Origin: Aeoliella straminimaris
Lineage (GTDB): Bacteria > Planctomycetota > Planctomycetia > Pirellulales > Lacipirellulaceae
DNA: 64,000 nucleotides
Reading direction: 5' to 3'
NCBI RefSeq assembly: GCF_024054565.1
Contig: NZ_JAMXLR010000092.1
Location: 372,001 to 436,000, forward strand
The notes beneath the pieces are model-generated. The model worked only from the letters and a program-made list of their open reading frames with translations. It had not been told where the DNA came from and made no database searches. Made by a program: the position numbers and the translations under genes. Shown piece after piece: positions 11,301 through 18,559 of this stretch. Each line of letters opens with the position of its first letter. Within the stretch, counting starts at the first letter, position 1.

Positions 11301-11456
11301 GCCAAGGTCGGCGGCTACACCGCGGTGATGGAGTCGTTCGTCATCCAGTCGGACGGCAACATCGACATCGACCTGATGCATGTGAATCAGAACCCGGCTA
11401 TCAAGGGTATCGAGATCATTGCCATTGCCCCTCCGGAATCGGCTTTTTTCGCCTAA
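5382..11456 (+). CDS. Giant secreted malectin / ASH / sorbosone dehydrogenase-like protein
   Basis: 2,024 residues from ATG 5382. The leader (basic stretch, then LTLENLEERQLLAA) is the LExLExRxLLA export signal of planctomycete giant proteins. Domains in order: malectin 1 (42-195, INAGGG), choice-of-anchor D/ASH (200-313), glucose/sorbosone dehydrogenase-like beta-propeller (about 316-768), thrombospondin type 3-like calcium repeats (772-836, DTDGDGYQND, DNDDDNDG), a beta-sandwich (840-1066), cadherin/He_PIG-like Ig (1068-1166), malectin 2 (1174-1333, VNAGGG), ASH 2 (1336-1453), two beta domains without a name (1455-1750), second cadherin-like domain (1753-1849) and malectin 3 (1856-2016). 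It probably binds carbohydrate at the cell surface. The stop follows six residues after malectin 3, and the -1 frame continues into a glycosidase-like domain (see 11444). Confidence 0.85.
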   Translation: MSSNPFGRRHGRRTNRLIRKANRGQRSLTLENLEERQLLAADVLYRINAGGGTIGDTPNWVGSSGFTNTSTNYSVSNSINLSDASLPVGIPEGLFKSELYDADGGAEMQWDFAVAPGNYEVRLYFAEIYNGAQGVGKRLFDVSIEGQNVLDNYDIYADVGGYKGVMKSFMVSSDSNLDIDFGHVVQNPAIKGIEILQQVATANTLSVSSSSLDFAGTLVGNTLQQTVTLTNIGESGDPAITIDPAQLAITGTDAAAFAASFDTSSQFTLNPGESATLYVSFTADDASTKGAQLSIPHSGDNSPIGIDLSGTGVSEVPISFMKSALNGEDASRPTSLQFGPDGRLYVAQQDGIVKIYTIERAAANDYVVVATETITSIQQIANHNDDGTLNPSVDERLVTGLFVDGTESNPVIYVTSSDPRIGAGGSGTDLNLDTNSGILSRLTWTGSAWEKLDLVRGLPRSEENHASNGMVLDHTTNTLYIAQGGLTNMGAPSNNFAYLPEFALSAAILSVDLDAIGDTTYDLPTLDDEDHPGEDPNDPFGGNDGKNQAILDPNGPVQVYAPGFRNPYDVVLTEDGRMYTVDNGPNAGWGGVPNGEGTTGEATNDSNNGGNTYGDSLHYVTGEGYYGGHPNPTRSNPENTFNDSDPQSPVSEGNDIESDYRKPGDENGALHVWGSSTNGLTEYTASNFQGSLKGDLLAASFNNSIKRVKLNATGDEAMLEEQLFSSVGSVPLDVTAVGDDGKFPGTIWVADIGNGKIEVFEPADYLNGGGIVTHDPDDTDGDGYQNDDELANNTNPENAADYPADWDLDFVSNLLDNDDDNDGLLDHEDPFAIDPDNGLTTYVGISHTWENEGSDIGGLINAGFTGLMTNGVNDYESLFDTTKLTSGGAAGVLTMDMINEGDATGSLNTQEQAFQFGVNVASATTPATAHTKILAPFGDDAPEGEQSMGMFIGTGDQDNYFKIVVSATGITTQLEIGGVATAGPSANLTLPGPAGIDLYLTVDVANSTVQASYDVDGAGRTVLGSPIAVPASWLTSATQGMAVGIISTSVGAAPAIPATWDLIEVFAEAPSNLAPVLSPIADQILTAGTVQQVTITANDQDNDDIALEIDNLPGYASFVDHGNGTGTLTLAPESGDVGSDSFTVTVTDNGSPSLSDSQVMNITVNASPPPVVGGEVVYRVNAGGGTVSDDPSWVSDSPYTNAGDAKSYSYSSGSVSLSDASMPEGTPQGIFNTERYDSTSGQEMQYDFAVDPGQYEVRLYFAETYSGTSGVGKRVFDVVIEGEKVLDNYDIYADVGKNNGVVKSFVVTADTNIDIDFLHEIQNPEIRAIEILTVGTASPEMLTTSVTALDFGTVPTGGSATKSFAVINLGESGDPAITVDTSDLVFVGPGAAAYKVTTTGTLTIPAGGAAFIDVEFAPLSSGNQAASLSVVHSGSNSPLSVSLTGAGAAPAAETASVYIDVDSGGSLSSSSTYSNGSFEIANNSNAGERITSVRFDIDAALLPDIVFDPYGTAGDPVGKDFTVNGGGSSTGYEGRTFDKALHTGFQALEIAFDDFDPGESISFSIDIDPTTIRGAADPGPEASGSVSGMELTGSLVTITFEDGSVLTTSLFRKSGSLTGGETTLEANTLTTPTLQILGLGGTPTTTSDANQVVRVYGQAGSTVRLMHAEAALHLAGVPGGGYDVDPYESNKVIGLDEQTVVIGAGGFTDVPITLLNTDEEGGLNHLVAVAVEGNVNSEAAHVLVQYNPVVAANEAPVLATIANQYAVEGETVIVSITANDPDNNNLAFSATNLPSYASLADNGNGTATLTIAPQVGDAGVTSFSITVTDDGNPVLSDSQSVTLTVEEEVIVDPQMGDTIYRINAGGGTISGDPNWVDDGGYVNSGSQTYSTSHGIDMSHSSIPDNVPESMFKSERYDPNGGSEMEWNFAAEQGQYYEVRLYFADIYSGTFGVGKRVFDVAIDGDIVLDNYDIYAKVGGYTAVMESFVIQSDGNIDIDLMHVNQNPAIKGIEIIAIAPPESAFFA

Positions 11457-11484
11457 CAGCGTCCAGCGGCTATGAGCAGCTGGA
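11444..11484 (+). other. Slippery heptamer T-TTT-TTC plus downstream dyad, candidate -1 frameshift site
   Basis: At 11444-11450 the frame of the giant gene reads gcT TTT TTC, an X-XXY-YYZ heptamer, two codons before its stop at 11454-11456. Slipping back one base gives TTT CGC CTA ACA and enters the frame of the following glycosidase-like sequence with no stop. Eleven bases after the heptamer, TCCAGC (11462-11467) and GCTGGA (11479-11484) can pair as a 6-bp stem (7 with a G-U), the distance expected for a stimulatory structure. The stem is weak, and a missing or extra T in the six-T run would give the same picture. Confidence 0.5.
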
Positions 11485-11584
11485 TCCCACTGGGATTTAC
11501 CCCTACGGTCAGCAGATCGCCTTCGGTCTGTACGCCATTGTCGGACAGAACGACTATGACCCCTCGAAGTCCAACATCGAGCGG

Positions 11585-12715
11585 GTGGTGGAAGAGGGCT
11601 TTACCATGGCAGGGCCCTATTATGACTACGCCTGGCAAGAACTGGGCTACGTGCACCAGGCCGCCGAGGCGGGGCTGAAGTTCACCTATCAACTGCGAGC
11701 TCATCCTTCGCTGCAAGGGGTTAGCCTGTACGACCGTGGCGGCGTGATTGCCTCGCTGTCGGATGCGGAGATTGCCGATTACGCCCGTCAGCAGGTCGAG
11801 GCCGTGATCGACGACCCCGTGGCCAACGCCACCGTGGCGCGGTGGGCGGTGACTCCGGAGGAAATCCGCTACTGGTCGGAGGACGATCTGCGTTACTTGG
11901 ATATCACGGTCGATACCATTCGCGAGGTGGAAGCCGAGCGTGGAGTCGATCCCCGCCCGGTGTGGAATTACCAGGCCAACAACCGTACGGCCGAGCAATT
12001 GGTGATGATTGGCGAAAAGCTGGATGTCATCACCAAGGGCACCTACATGACCACCATGGAGAATCGCGGACCTGAGCGGTCGGGATTGGCGGTCTGGAAC
12101 TTCGATCAGATCCTGCAGGCTGCCGCCGAACTGGGCGCCACGCCGCAGGCGATCTTCCAGTTGTACGAGGACTTTACCGATCCTGAGACGGGCACCGTGG
12201 CCACAGAGATCGAGCGCGTGATTCGCAATGATGTCTACCTGGCATTGGTCAAGGGCATCACGAGCCTCAACGTGTTCTCGATGTACGAGAATCGCACTAA
12301 CCTCACCACCCACAACGAGCAGTTCGAGGCCTACGGCTCCGTGGCGACCGACCTGACGGGTGAACTCGACCTGCAACGGGTGTTCCTGGCAGGTGAGGAA
12401 AAGGACGATCTCGAGATCGTGGCCCAAGATGTTCCGCAAACGTACATGTATACCGACATGTTCGGCGGAGTACACGAATACCCCACGCTTCAGTATGGCA
12501 ACTACTCGTTGGATGGTGACCGCTACGTGGTGTTGGTGAACTCTACCGAGTCGCCGATGACCGTGTCGATCGATGGACTGCCGCAGACGTACACCGTGGA
12601 CAATCTGTTTGCGGGCACGAGTGCAGCGAGTACCGGCACCCACTACACCACGACGCTCGACCGTCTGGGGGTGCAGGTGCTGCGGTTCCGCGCCAGCGGC
12701 GGTGGCATTGCTTGA
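11585..12715 (+). CDS. Glycoside hydrolase-like TIM-barrel domain protein, coding continues upstream to the giant gene
   Basis: The first possible start codon is GTG 11585 (376 residues), yet the same frame reads convincingly as protein from 11450 onward (GYEQLDPTGIYPYGQQ, then FGLYAIVGQNDY), a pattern typical of the first strand of secreted beta-galactosidase-like barrels. No ATG, GTG or TTG occurs in that upstream stretch, and there is no ribosome site or signal peptide. The body alternates strands and helices (FTYQLRAHPS, VARWAVTPEE, VWNYQANNRT, ITKGTYMTTMENR) and ends in a beta domain (YVVLVNSTESPMTVSIDG). I take it as the C-terminal catalytic domain of the preceding surface protein, reached by frameshifting or separated from it by a mutation or sequence error. 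The exact GH family is not recognised. Confidence 0.6.
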   Translation: MVEEGFTMAGPYYDYAWQELGYVHQAAEAGLKFTYQLRAHPSLQGVSLYDRGGVIASLSDAEIADYARQQVEAVIDDPVANATVARWAVTPEEIRYWSEDDLRYLDITVDTIREVEAERGVDPRPVWNYQANNRTAEQLVMIGEKLDVITKGTYMTTMENRGPERSGLAVWNFDQILQAAAELGATPQAIFQLYEDFTDPETGTVATEIERVIRNDVYLALVKGITSLNVFSMYENRTNLTTHNEQFEAYGSVATDLTGELDLQRVFLAGEEKDDLEIVAQDVPQTYMYTDMFGGVHEYPTLQYGNYSLDGDRYVVLVNSTESPMTVSIDGLPQTYTVDNLFAGTSAASTGTHYTTTLDRLGVQVLRFRASGGGIA

Positions 12716-12724
12716 GAACTTACG

Positions 12725-13720
12725 TCAGGCTGCCCGCCGCTGTTCCGATTGGCGTGCAGGAAGTGAGAGGATCTCACCCTGGGTGGGTTCTTCCGCAACC
12801 GTATCGTCTGCGCTGCGGGTGAGACGTTCCTTCCAGTAATGCTGCGTTGTCTCCCCCAAGTGGCGAGCTCGCACCGCCAGGGGAACATGGCTGCGCCACG
12901 ACATCTTCAGATAGTTCCACCACTCGCGCAGCGTGGGGTGTTCGATGGTTTGAAATTCGCGGTGCAGCAGCGTGGGTAGTTCGTCGGTGTCGTAGCCCAT
13001 TTGCTTGGCGTACCACTGCACCAACCGATTGACGGCGAGCCCGTGCCGCAGCTTGTGCCCCACCATGCGCTTGCGACCCGAGAAGTTATTGCCGCCATGC
13101 ACCCGGTAGTCGACTCCAACGCCAGCCATCTGGTATTTTCGCGCTCCGGCGATCGACGAGCCTAACACCAGCACATCGTCGGCTCGGGTGCGCCAATCTT
13201 GTTCGAAGGGGCAGGGGAGCACTGACGTGGCGATGCGGCGGTGCATGGAAATTGCCGATGTGGGCCCGCCCACGTAGGTCTTGCCCAACAGGGTCGCCAG
13301 GGTTGAATAACCCAGGTCGCGGCGGGGGAACCTTTTCCGCTGACGCTTCAGCGCTGGCCCAAACGACTCCACGCCCGCGATGGCGAAGTCGATGCCCTCG
13401 GACTTGTACAATTCCACGGTCCGCTCGACGTAGTCCACGCGGTACAGGTCGTCGGCATCGAGAAAGAAGATCACGTCGCCGGTCGATTCTTCCATCCCGG
13501 CGTTGAAAGCCGAAAGTTGCCCGCCGTTCTCTTTGGCCACGATCGAGACCACCGGCCGGTTGGTATAGCGTTGCCGCAGGTGCCACAGGCTGTCGTCGGT
13601 CGAGCCATCGTCGACCACCACGATTTCGTCGAAGGGCAAACTCTGCGCTAGTGCGCTATCCACCGCGTCGGCGATGAACTCGCGGTAATTGTAGTTGTTC
13701 ACCAGGCAGGTCGTCCGCAT
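12725..13720 (-). CDS. Family 2 glycosyltransferase
   Basis: A 331-residue GT-A fold transferase. The N-terminal half carries the nucleotide-sugar site: VVVDDGSTDDS (DDGS at 37-40), NGGQLSAFNAG (66-75) and the metal-binding FLDADD (DAD at 88-90). The C-terminal third is basic and lacks membrane segments, so the enzyme is cytoplasmic or peripheral and probably adds a sugar to a polysaccharide or glycan precursor. It is convergent with the glycosidase-like gene, nine bases apart, with no terminator that I can see between them. There is no polysaccharide cluster around it, so the acceptor is unknown. Confidence 0.88.
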   Translation of the reverse strand: MRTTCLVNNYNYREFIADAVDSALAQSLPFDEIVVVDDGSTDDSLWHLRQRYTNRPVVSIVAKENGGQLSAFNAGMEESTGDVIFFLDADDLYRVDYVERTVELYKSEGIDFAIAGVESFGPALKRQRKRFPRRDLGYSTLATLLGKTYVGGPTSAISMHRRIATSVLPCPFEQDWRTRADDVLVLGSSIAGARKYQMAGVGVDYRVHGGNNFSGRKRMVGHKLRHGLAVNRLVQWYAKQMGYDTDELPTLLHREFQTIEHPTLREWWNYLKMSWRSHVPLAVRARHLGETTQHYWKERLTRSADDTVAEEPTQGEILSLPARQSEQRRAA

Positions 13721-13932
13721 GGCAGTTCGAGATCCATTTTGGCGTGGAGGGCAGGGCAGGGGGAGCTAGCGGGGCGGATTGTAGAAATCGATCCGCAGGG
13801 CGAGAACCCCAATTTGGAAGTTTGAATTGGCGAAAAATCGGCTAAACTCTAGACACCCAGGTCCACTTTCGGGGTTTCAGGTGCGTACCGTGTTGCGCGC
13901 CAATTACCCATTTTCACAGAAGGAAGCTCACC

Positions 13933-15252
13933 ATGCATCTCTCTCTTCGCGTTTTATTGGTGCTACTGCTTCTGGTGGTATCGACACCGGCGACCGCGTC
14001 CGACTGGCTTCGTTTTCGGGGCGACTCGGGCACAGGGCTGAGCACCGACGAAAAATCGCTCCCCACCACCTGGGGTGACGAGGAAAACCTGAAGTGGAAG
14101 TGCGAACTGCCCGGGCCGGGACTCTCGAGTCCCATCGTCGTGGGCGACAAGGTGTTTGTCACCTGTTGGACGGGCTACGCCGCGGGCGAAGGCTCTTCGG
14201 ACAACATGGAGAACCTCAAGCGGGCGCTGGTATGTGTCGATCGCAACTCGGGCGATATTCTATGGACCGAGTCGGTGGACGCGGTGCTGCCGGAAGACGA
14301 GTTTCGCGGCATGTTTGCCGAGAACGGCTACGCCAGCCACACCCCGGCTAGCGATGGCGAGCGGGTATATTGCTTCTTCGGCAAGTCGGGCGTCTACGCG
14401 TTCGACCTGGAAGGCAAGCAGCTTTGGAACACCAGTGTCGGCACGGGGCTCGATCCCCGCCACTGGGGCTCCGCTTCGAGCCCTGTGCTGTACAACGATA
14501 TGGTGATCATCACAGCCGGCGCCGAGAGCGAATCGATCGTGGCGCTCGACAAGACCGATGGCCACGAGGTGTGGAAGCAAGAGGCCCCCACCCTCAGTGG
14601 CACCTGGACCACTCCGGTCATTGTGCAGGTGGACGACCAGCGAACCGACATCGTGTTGAACGTGCCCGGCGAGGTCTGGGGGCTTAACCCGCAGAACGGC
14701 AAACTGCGTTGGTACTGCGTCCAACCCGGCGGCGAGTCCAACTCCGCGACCGGCAGCCTGGTTGTCAGCCAGGGCCCTGATCCGGTGGCCTACGTGCTGG
14801 GCAGCCGCGACTCGGACGCCGTGGCCGTTAGCGTTGGCGGCAAGGGCGATGTCACCGATTCGGCGGTATGGACCAACAACGCATCGGGCCGTATCGGCAC
14901 GCCGGTGCTCTACGAAGGCCGACTGTACTGGGTTTCTGGCGGTATTGCTACTTGTGTGGATGCCGAGACCGGCGATCAGGTCTACAAGGAGCGACTGCGT
15001 GGCGTCAGTGGCGGCGGCGGTGGTCGTGGCCCCGGCGGCGACTATTCATCGGCCGTGATCGCCGACGACAAGCTCTACTACATCAGCCGCAACGGCGATG
15101 GTTTCGTGATCAAGGCGGGCGAAGAATTCGAGCAACTCGCCACCAATCGCTTCGATTCGGACACCGGCGAGTTCAGCGCCACCCCGGCTGTGAGCGATGG
15201 TCAGCTCTTCATTCGTTCCACGTCCACACTGTACTGCGTGGAGCAGGAGTAA
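13933..15252 (+). CDS. Secreted PQQ-repeat beta-propeller protein (BamB-like)
   Basis: 439 residues with a signal peptide (MHLSLRVLLVLLLLVVSTPA). The mature part opens with DWLRFRGDSGTG, the W-x-FRG-x-x-G start common in planctomycete outer-membrane-assembly-like PQQ proteins. At least five blade motifs with A-x-D-x-x-G/T-G and W are visible (VCVDRNSGDILW, YAFDLEGKQLW, VALDKTDGHEVW, WGLNPQNGKLRW, TCVDAETGDQVY). No PQQ-dehydrogenase catalytic residues can be assigned, so a scaffold or binding role is more likely than an enzyme. GAAGGAAG at about 13919 lies at a suitable distance from the ATG. Confidence 0.85.
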   Translation: MHLSLRVLLVLLLLVVSTPATASDWLRFRGDSGTGLSTDEKSLPTTWGDEENLKWKCELPGPGLSSPIVVGDKVFVTCWTGYAAGEGSSDNMENLKRALVCVDRNSGDILWTESVDAVLPEDEFRGMFAENGYASHTPASDGERVYCFFGKSGVYAFDLEGKQLWNTSVGTGLDPRHWGSASSPVLYNDMVIITAGAESESIVALDKTDGHEVWKQEAPTLSGTWTTPVIVQVDDQRTDIVLNVPGEVWGLNPQNGKLRWYCVQPGGESNSATGSLVVSQGPDPVAYVLGSRDSDAVAVSVGGKGDVTDSAVWTNNASGRIGTPVLYEGRLYWVSGGIATCVDAETGDQVYKERLRGVSGGGGGRGPGGDYSSAVIADDKLYYISRNGDGFVIKAGEEFEQLATNRFDSDTGEFSATPAVSDGQLFIRSTSTLYCVEQE

Positions 15253-15275
15253 ATGGCCGCAGGTGCTCGCCGCCG

Positions 15276-15941
15276 CTACCAGTGCCAATGGTGGTGGCGG
15301 TAGTGGTACCGCGGACCGTGATAGTAGTGGATGACCGGCGCCGGGCGAACAATCACCGGCGGCGACGCGACATGCACCGTGGTTGGCGGATTGATGGGCG
15401 TGGCCACGCTGTTGCTACCGAACTGCTGCGCTGCCAGTACCACGCGGTCGCTCACACCGGATTGTTTCAGAGCGATCAAGCCATTCGGGCTCATGTCGAA
15501 TCGGCCCCCGCGGCTGCGGATCGTGCTGATAATCAACTCGTCGCTCAGGCCGGCCTGAGTCATTTGCACCAGGTCGTAGTTCGAGACACTGTTGGCCACC
15601 GCCTGAGCGTTGGCTTGTGCGGCCACCGACGAACCAACTGCCACCTGCTGGGCATCGGCATTGTCGCGTGCGCTGCCAATGGCGCGACCCGTAAGGGCGC
15701 CAACACCAGCGCCGATCAGTGCTCCACCTTCCCAGTTCTTCTTGCCGCCAATCAGCGCGCCGGTGATTGCTCCCAGTCCAGCGCCCGTCACGGTGCCCTC
15801 GCGGGTATCGTTGTGGTAGTAGCTGGGGGGCGGTTGATAGTAGTACTGCTGTGCGGCGGCGGGCGACGCGATTGCCGCCACCACGCACGTGCAAAGCAAT
15901 GCTTGGCGAACAAACGACGAACGGAAACGGTGGGTAGCCAT
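15276..15941 (-). CDS. Secreted glycine-zipper protein
   Basis: 221 residues from ATG 15941; a longer open frame reaches 16103 but would run into the next gene, and the signal peptide (VRQALLCTCVVAAIASPAAA) begins after the ATG at 15941. A Tyr/Pro-rich stretch (QQYYYQPPPSYYH) is followed by two glycine-zipper hairpins, GAGLGAITGALIGG and GGALIGAGVGALTGRAIGS (about residues 55-95), of the outer-membrane-inserting Rick_17kDa type. A helical region (NYDLVQMTQAGLSDELIIS, then GLIALKQSGVSDRVV) resembles a repeated GLSDxxI/V unit. The C-terminus is His/Tyr-rich. It is probably an outer-membrane or periplasmic protein of unknown role. Confidence 0.8.
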   Translation of the reverse strand: MATHRFRSSFVRQALLCTCVVAAIASPAAAQQYYYQPPPSYYHNDTREGTVTGAGLGAITGALIGGKKNWEGGALIGAGVGALTGRAIGSARDNADAQQVAVGSSVAAQANAQAVANSVSNYDLVQMTQAGLSDELIISTIRSRGGRFDMSPNGLIALKQSGVSDRVVLAAQQFGSNSVATPINPPTTVHVASPPVIVRPAPVIHYYHGPRYHYRHHHWHW

Positions 15942-16066
15942 CTGGGATACTCGCGGGGTCGTGAACGGAAGACCTATCGGCGCAGTATCCATATCGGCAT
16001 TTGCCCGCTGTGGCAAGAGAAAACTGCCGGGCCACACTCTGGCGTTGCTAGCGAAAGGCTTCGGTT

Positions 16067-16867
16067 TTACAGGCCCGAAAGCAGCTTTTTCCAGCGCTGC
16101 CAAGCTTGATCGTGACCGGCGCGGTTGGCCTTGCTAGCATCCTCCGCTTCCCCCGCCCGCATAAAGCCGTGGCCGGCATCCTCGTAGATGGCGGGCTCAT
16201 ACTTCTTGCCCAATTCCTTCATCTTTTCCGCCACGTCGGGCACTTGGCCGGTGATGCGGAAGTCGTTGCCGCCGTAGAATCCGTACACCGGGCACTTGAT
16301 CGACTCGAGCGCTGCTTCGTCCTTGGGGGCGGTACCGTAGAAGACGAACGCCGCGGCAAGCTCCGGATTCTTTGTGGCATAGGCAAACGACTGCCCGCCG
16401 CCCCAGCAGAAACCGCTCACTGCCACTTTGCCATTCGCGGCGTCCAGCTGCTTGGCGTACTTGTACGCCGCGTCGAGGTTTGCCGTTACATTGTCCTGTT
16501 TGAGCTGATAGATGCCCGTGCGGGCGGCATCCTCCGAGGCAAAGCTGCTGGTGCCACCGCCATCGGGGCCGGTGCCACTGAGCATATCGGGCGCGATCGC
16601 GATGTAACCGGCCTCGGCCACTTGATCGGCGGCGCTGCGGGCCCAGTCGTTCAGGCCCCTGTTCTCGTGGATCACGAGCACCGCGGTGGCCTTCTCACTG
16701 ACTTCCGGATAGACGACCCAGCATTTCACGGTCCGTCCATCGGCCGTCTTCAGATCGACCCACTCATGGTGGCGGGGCGAACTCTCCAGGCGCTTGGCCG
16801 TTTCGTCGGCCAACGCCAAAGGCGTAAACAGCAGGGCCAGAAGCATGGCAATGGTGGCGTAACGCAT
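16067..16867 (-). CDS. Secreted dienelactone hydrolase family protein
   Basis: 266 residues, alpha/beta hydrolase of the dienelactone hydrolase family with a signal peptide (MLLALLFTPLALA). The nucleophile elbow is GFCWGG, with Cys in place of Ser as in classical DLH. The acid is in GFYGGNDFR and the histidine in EDAGHGFMR, so the Cys-Asp-His triad is complete. The oxyanion strand is VLVIHENRGLND. DLH of the chlorocatechol route is cytoplasmic, whereas this one is exported, so its substrate is probably an ester or lactone outside the cytoplasm. The gene ends about 125 bases before the start of the glycine-zipper gene on the same strand. Confidence 0.88.
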   Translation of the reverse strand: MRYATIAMLLALLFTPLALADETAKRLESSPRHHEWVDLKTADGRTVKCWVVYPEVSEKATAVLVIHENRGLNDWARSAADQVAEAGYIAIAPDMLSGTGPDGGGTSSFASEDAARTGIYQLKQDNVTANLDAAYKYAKQLDAANGKVAVSGFCWGGGQSFAYATKNPELAAAFVFYGTAPKDEAALESIKCPVYGFYGGNDFRITGQVPDVAEKMKELGKKYEPAIYEDAGHGFMRAGEAEDASKANRAGHDQAWQRWKKLLSGL

Positions 16868-17034
16868 GGTGAAGAACCTCCTTCGGTGGTGGTGACACTT
16901 GCCAGGTTCCGAGTAAATCGGACCTGCAGGTCAGTTTAGCACAGCTCGCCCCCGCGCAGCAAAAAGGCGAGCAGCACGTGCCGGAGCCCATGCCACTCGC
17001 CCAGGAACTTGTCCCCTGCAAACCAAGTTCCGCC

Positions 17035-17811
17035 TTATTCGTCGGCTTGGGGACGACCACCGCGGGCACGACCGCCGCGGCCGCCAGGAGCCGCATCGCC
17101 ACCACGAGCGCGGCCACCACGGCCACCACTCAGGGCTTGCTGGTCTTCTTCCGACAGCTTGAACGGTTCACCCTTCATCTTTTCCAGCTTTTCCTTCTGG
17201 TCGCTGGAGAGCACGCCCATGGTGTCCTTCTCGATGTCGGCACGAATTTCTTCCATCTTCTCGCGAATGGCGTCGCGGTCTTGCGATTGGAAGGCTTCTC
17301 GCATGCCCGACATGGCGTCGCGGGCCACTTGTTGCATCTCCTCGGTTTGTTCCTCGGTGATGCCCAGTTTCTCGACAACCATTGGATCCTGCAGCGCGGC
17401 AACGCCGGCGGTCTGCACGAAGATCTCGTTGAGGCGCTCGAAACGATCGACGCCCAGGATCTCGGCCAGCTTGTCATTCATCTTCTTCTGCTGCTCGGCT
17501 CGCGCGGCACGCATTTCTTCCATCGCGGCCTCACGCTCTTCGGGGCTCATGTCGCGGAAGTTACCCCGCTGACCTTGGCCACGGCCGCCACGCATTTCGC
17601 GTTGGGCAGCGGTAACCTCTTCGACTACCGAGCCATCGATCTCCAACTCTTCCTGTACCGACTCCAGCCGCAGCAGGGCCCCACGCTGCACACCGCCACG
17701 CATGCCCATGCCACCGCCAAAACGTCCACCGCCGCGCCCCTGGGCGCCAGCGTCTGTGGTCAACGCCACCGCTGCCACTACCGCCACCAAACCTGTGACA
17801 AAACGTCGCAT
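17035..17811 (-). CDS. Secreted LTXXQ/Spy-like helical protein with RGG-rich ends
   Basis: 258 residues from ATG 17811. An in-frame ATG at 17817 exists, but AAGGAG lies only two bases from it and eight bases from the 17811 ATG, which decides the start. A signal peptide (FVTGLVAVVAAVALTTDAGA) is followed by a Gly/Arg-rich segment, a long charged helical part (MSPEEREAAMEEMRA, ILGVDRFERLNEI, LGITEEQTEEMQQV, LSSDQKEKLEKMKGE) and a C-terminal RGG-rich tail. The repeated L-T/S-x-x-Q-x-x-K/E units match Spy/CpxP-type periplasmic proteins and the many planctomycete LTXXQ proteins. The role is unproven; chaperone or metal-stress functions are the family precedents. Confidence 0.75.
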   Translation of the reverse strand: MRRFVTGLVAVVAAVALTTDAGAQGRGGGRFGGGMGMRGGVQRGALLRLESVQEELEIDGSVVEEVTAAQREMRGGRGQGQRGNFRDMSPEEREAAMEEMRAARAEQQKKMNDKLAEILGVDRFERLNEIFVQTAGVAALQDPMVVEKLGITEEQTEEMQQVARDAMSGMREAFQSQDRDAIREKMEEIRADIEKDTMGVLSSDQKEKLEKMKGEPFKLSEEDQQALSGGRGGRARGGDAAPGGRGGRARGGRPQADE

Positions 17812-17817
17812 CGCCAT

Positions 17818-18559
17818 ATCTCCTTCAAACAACTGTATTTCAACGCGAAAAAGCGGTGTTCTGGCCCATCGAGGCCAAGCCGTCGCGCCGTATCCCTGGG
17901 AGATCCAACCCCGACCACGGGCGGCGGTATCGGCGGGTCGCAGTTTGCACCGCCACCGGGTCCGCTTTGCCGCCGACTTTTTTGTCGCAACGTCCCCAAT
18001 CTCAATCCATGGGCCCACAACTCTCACCGTTTTGGTCCCCCCCAAGTGGTGAACTCCCTTATTTTCTCGATGAAAATTTGGGGGGGAGGCGACAAAACCC
18101 ACCATGTTGTTCTCCGCATGTCCGCCGGTGTCCCAAAACTCAGCTAGTGGGACCAATACTCCGCTGGTGGCCGTCTGCTCCCGCGCACCGGTGCCGGTCC
18201 CCTCACTCTCCTGATTCCCAGCCAGCCCCGCCCATCGACCCGGGCTACCTGCAGGGGCCGTCTCGGACTTCGGCACTTCCAACCCCACATTGTCCCCCCG
18301 CGGGTGTCAAATAACTACATCCAGCTACGAAAAAAACGCACCAGAGCAGGGGGACGCAGCCGATTCCAGCGGTCCCAACAAGCCGGATCCGACCAGCGAA
18401 AAGTACTCCGCTCGCCGGGTGAACCTGCCGGTGGAAGATCCTGTAAAATGGCCAAACACAGCGCGGGCAGAACCTCCTGCCATACGAGGCTCCCAGCATC
18501 GCCGCTTTTGGACCCCGATTGTGTCCAAAATCGCATCCACTCGAATCGCAACCCACCGG
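17818..18559. other. Intergenic, about 740 bases, no convincing gene
   Basis: Open frames run through this stretch on both strands, but their translations are Pro/Arg/Ser-rich and lack domain-like sequence or start signals. The region is C-rich on the plus strand and contains the long dyad described at 18036-18087. It must also hold the promoter of the LTXXQ-like gene (minus) and of the hypothetical at 18560 (plus). Confidence 0.5.
18036..18087. repeat. Inverted repeat with C7/G7 arms
   Basis: TCCCCCCCAA at 18036-18045 is perfectly complementary to TTGGGGGGGA at 18078-18087, spaced by 32 bases. Inside the spacer ATTTTC (18061-18066) and GAAAAT (18072-18077) form a second stem that abuts the right arm. 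No uridine tract follows, so it is not a standard terminator. Confidence 0.6.

Noticed and set aside
11451..11457. GCCTAAC at the end of the giant gene as an attC left end
   Set aside because: No matching GTTRRRY with complementary arms follows within 150 bases; it is coding sequence.
17812..18288. N-terminal extension of the LTXXQ-like gene to 18288
   Set aside because: The added 159 residues precede a clear ribosome site and signal peptide at 17811 and do not read as protein.
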